Part shown: in pieces, positions 5,868 to 7,403 of the stretch | How the letters are laid out: each line of letters opens with the position of its first letter | Position numbering within the stretch: position 1 is the stretch's first letter | Source: Actinomycetota bacterium | Lineage (GTDB): Bacteria; Actinomycetota; Actinomycetes; S36-B12 | Direction: 5' to 3' | Assembly (NCBI GenBank): GCA_009700485.1 | Contig: WLLZ01000086.1 | Location: forward strand, 1 to 7,403 | Length of the DNA stretch: 7,403 bases | Program-made: the position numbers and the translations under genes | Notes under the pieces: generated by a model | Told to the model about the DNA's origin: nothing | The model's database searches: none | The model's input: the letters and a program-made list of their open reading frames with translations, nothing else

Positions 5868-6386
5868 GCGAATAGGGATCACAATTTCGTTGTACTGCAA
5901 GAAGCCAGGCTTGAACGGCGGATCAAACCGACAGATTCGTGTTTCGTCAGAGAGTGCAATATTGGCCTTAGAAGCGCTTGCACGAAGTACCTGAGCCATC
6001 TTTTGTGAGAGTTCATCGGTGGCTCTTCCGCGGAATGATTTGGCAACACATGTTTGTGTATCTAATTCTCGCAATGTGACTTGTGAATCGTTTGGCTGCG
6101 GCATGGTGCCGAAGGTGCTACCTGAAGGCATCACAAACGAGACATACCATTTGGAGGGGTCGGCATTGTCTTTACTTTGAGCGGCAATTACTGGGGCTGT
6201 CATCGCGATTTTTTGCGATAATTGATTTCCCTTTGAAATGTAATTGAATAATGAAGAGAATGCACTGCTTGATGCCGTTGAATACTGCCCAGAAACTCTT
6301 ACCTCTGCGATGACACATGGAGAATATTCACGAAGCTCAAAATCCTCATAAGTTCGCAGCACTTTGAATTCTTGCCGTTTAGTCAT
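5856..6386 (-). CDS. SOUL heme-binding family protein
   Basis: 176 residues, the usual length for single-domain SOUL/HBP proteins. Recognisable family segments are FELREYSPCVIAEVRVSG (16-33), the AFSSLFNYISKGN and SQKIAMTAPV block (42-66), the YVSFVMPS strand (81-88) and the C-terminal CRFDPPFKPGF and NEIVIPI strands (152-172). Family members bind heme or tetrapyrroles in eukaryotes; the role in bacteria is poorly known, so heme binding here is inferred from family only. There is no signal peptide, so it is probably cytoplasmic. The ATG at 6384-6386 has no Shine-Dalgarno but lies 6 nt after TAAGTT on the minus strand, suggesting a leaderless transcript. The DUF885 gene ends 39 bp upstream on the same strand. 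Base composition is clearly more AT-rich than in that neighbour. Confidence 0.9.
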   Translation of the reverse strand: MTKRQEFKVLRTYEDFELREYSPCVIAEVRVSGQYSTASSSAFSSLFNYISKGNQLSQKIAMTAPVIAAQSKDNADPSKWYVSFVMPSGSTFGTMPQPNDSQVTLRELDTQTCVAKSFRGRATDELSQKMAQVLRASASKANIALSDETRICRFDPPFKPGFLQYNEIVIPIRLGE

Positions 6387-6392
6387 AAGACA

Positions 6393-6398
6393 AACTTA
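6393..6398 (-). promoter_or_regulatory. Candidate -10 of the SOUL gene (leaderless geometry)
   Basis: On the minus strand TAAGTT is followed by 6 nt (TGTCTT) and the ATG at 6384-6386. TTAAGA (6417-6422 on the plus-strand scale) lies 18 nt upstream and matches four of six bases of a -35. So the SOUL gene may have its own promoter in the 39-bp gap. Confidence 0.5.
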
Positions 6399-6412
6399 CT
6401 CTTGCACATCGC

Positions 6413-6422
6413 TACCTCTTAA
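6413..6422 (+). repeat. Direct repeat copy 2 beside the SOUL gene
   Basis: TACCTCTTAA, the partner of 5823-5832, in the gap between the DUF885 and SOUL genes. On the minus strand it includes the possible -35 (TTAAGA) of the SOUL gene, so it may be partly promoter rather than a boundary mark. Confidence 0.4.
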
Positions 6423-6425
6423 CTC

Positions 6426-7403
6426 TTAAATACCAAGGAATTCGCGCAGGTAGCGCGGAGACGGCGCCCCATATGCCAACACCAGGTCATGAATCTGCCG
6501 ATCACTCCAATCCGGATGCAGCACCCGCAGATCCGCCACGATTTCACTTACCGCGCGGTAGCCCACAAAATAGGTGGGTAATTGCCCAGCAGTAAGCAGG
6601 GCGCGACGCCACTTACCGATGGCCTCACCCTCCTCTTGGAAGCCGCGGTTCATCATCAGGTCTAGGCCCTCTTGCTCGGTCATCTCGGCGGTATGAACTC
6701 GCACATCCAAAATCGCATTAATTGTCAGGCGCGCCTGCATCTTTAGCTGCTGGAGGCGCAAGGCAAGTGCTGACGTTTTGTCATCAAAGGGCGCGTACCC
6801 GTTATCAACCAGTAGCTCCTCTGAATACACTGCCCAGCCTTCGATAAAGACACCGCTACGAGCAAAGGCGCGAACCGGCGTGGTCGCCTCAAAATGGTGC
6901 GACTGGGCAAGTTGAAGCACATGGCCTGGCATCGCCTCGTGGATAGTAAGCCCGTGCAACTGCACCGCGTTGTATTCACGGTAAAAAGAATCAACGCGCT
7001 CAATCGTCCAGTCATTTGGAGTCGGCGAGACCGCGACGAAGGTGGCAACTTGCGCGGTCTCAAGTGGCCCGGGGGCATCGCAATACGCCACCGCAACACC
7101 TCGGTGGATCTCGGGCATTTCGATCACCCGGACATCAAGTTCTGGGATCGAGATCAGATCATGTGCGCGAACGAACTCGGTGGTACGCACAAGTGCTTGC
7201 TCGACAATTTCTAGCACCGTCTCATTGGTTACGGGCGCCTCGGCGGCGATACGAGCGAAGGCGCGGTGCACCAGATCAGGTGCTGTTGCCTTCTCGCCCA
7301 GGTATTGCGCTGCGTACCCCCGCAGCGCCAAATTGACCTTTTCAAGGTGCGCTTCGGCGGCCTCAAGCAGCATTGTTGGCGAGGTGCCATCATCTAGGCC
7401 ATG
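6426..7403 (-). CDS. DUF885-family putative zinc metallopeptidase, C-terminal part (cut by window edge)
   Basis: 325 residues are visible and the frame is open to the right edge (first visible residues HGLDDGTSPTMLLEAAEAH), so the true start is outside; the ATG at 7371-7373 is internal. Complete DUF885 proteins are usually about 550-600 residues, so about the last 55-60 percent is here. The zinc-site motif HEAMPGHVLQ is at 6912-6941 (both His and the Glu present), followed by FIEGWAVYSEELL, whose Glu (6840-6842) is the likely third ligand. The C-terminus has the family pattern QLPTYFVGY and a final LREFLGI. Family knowledge: HExxPGH-type DUF885 proteins are predicted peptidases, with substrates mostly unknown. 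No membrane segment is visible; whether it has a signal peptide cannot be judged. It ends in TAA 39 bp before the SOUL gene on the same strand. Confidence 0.93.
   Translation of the reverse strand, partial: HGLDDGTSPTMLLEAAEAHLEKVNLALRGYAAQYLGEKATAPDLVHRAFARIAAEAPVTNETVLEIVEQALVRTTEFVRAHDLISIPELDVRVIEMPEIHRGVAVAYCDAPGPLETAQVATFVAVSPTPNDWTIERVDSFYREYNAVQLHGLTIHEAMPGHVLQLAQSHHFEATTPVRAFARSGVFIEGWAVYSEELLVDNGYAPFDDKTSALALRLQQLKMQARLTINAILDVRVHTAEMTEQEGLDLMMNRGFQEEGEAIGKWRRALLTAGQLPTYFVGYRAVSEIVADLRVLHPDWSDRQIHDLVLAYGAPSPRYLREFLGI

Noticed and set aside
7371..7373. ATG at 7371-7373 as the true start of the DUF885 protein
   Set aside because: The frame is open to the window edge, family members are much longer, and no ribosome site or -10 precedes it.

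Overview
The window looks like a stretch of actinobacterial (Actinomycetota) chromosome of moderate GC. The evidence is an enolase gene followed by an FtsB/DivIC-type gene with the actinobacterial form of that protein, a ClpC-type Clp ATPase N-terminus, a candidate ClgR-like site upstream of clpC, and several gene starts that look leaderless with a TANNNT -10 hexamer 6-7 nt before the ATG. The lineage is inferred from these features only; an aquatic, moderate-GC actinobacterium is plausible but not proven. No rRNA, tRNA, CRISPR array, transposase or phage gene was seen.

Left part, minus strand (1-2089). In transcription order this reads eno (enolase, complete), 30 bp, ftsB/divIC-like gene (complete), about 195 bp of leader, then the first 54 codons of clpC, cut by the window edge. 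eno and the FtsB-like gene look like an operon. clpC has its own upstream region, with a ClgR-like site, small inverted repeats and a clear ribosome binding site.

Centre, plus strand (2171-4645). One large gene encodes an 824-residue two-part enzyme: an FAD-dependent amine oxidoreductase followed by a GcvT-type folate-binding part. This is the architecture of sarcosine and dimethylglycine dehydrogenases, and the details recall sarcosine dehydrogenase. It is divergent from eno, and the two -10 candidates overlap. It probably oxidises an N-methylated glycine and passes the one-carbon unit to tetrahydrofolate.

Right-centre (about 4660-6425) is visibly more AT-rich than both flanks. On the minus strand a DoxX-like four-helix membrane protein gene overlaps a tiny DUF2256 Cys-cluster protein gene by 11 nt. 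Divergent from them on the plus strand is an unrecognised four-helix membrane protein gene, followed by about 200 bp holding two possible tiny ORFs. Then comes a SOUL heme-binding family gene on the minus strand, with a 10-bp direct repeat on each side.

Right end (6426-7403), minus strand, is the C-terminal part of a DUF885-family putative zinc metallopeptidase, upstream of the SOUL gene and cut by the window edge.

The window is mainly housekeeping plus accessory metabolism. I did not find a clear new multi-gene system. The points most worth a second look are the recurrent leaderless promoter geometry, the overlapping divergent -10s between eno and the dehydrogenase gene, the low-GC block, and the two ATGA-linked micro-ORFs at 5716-5867.
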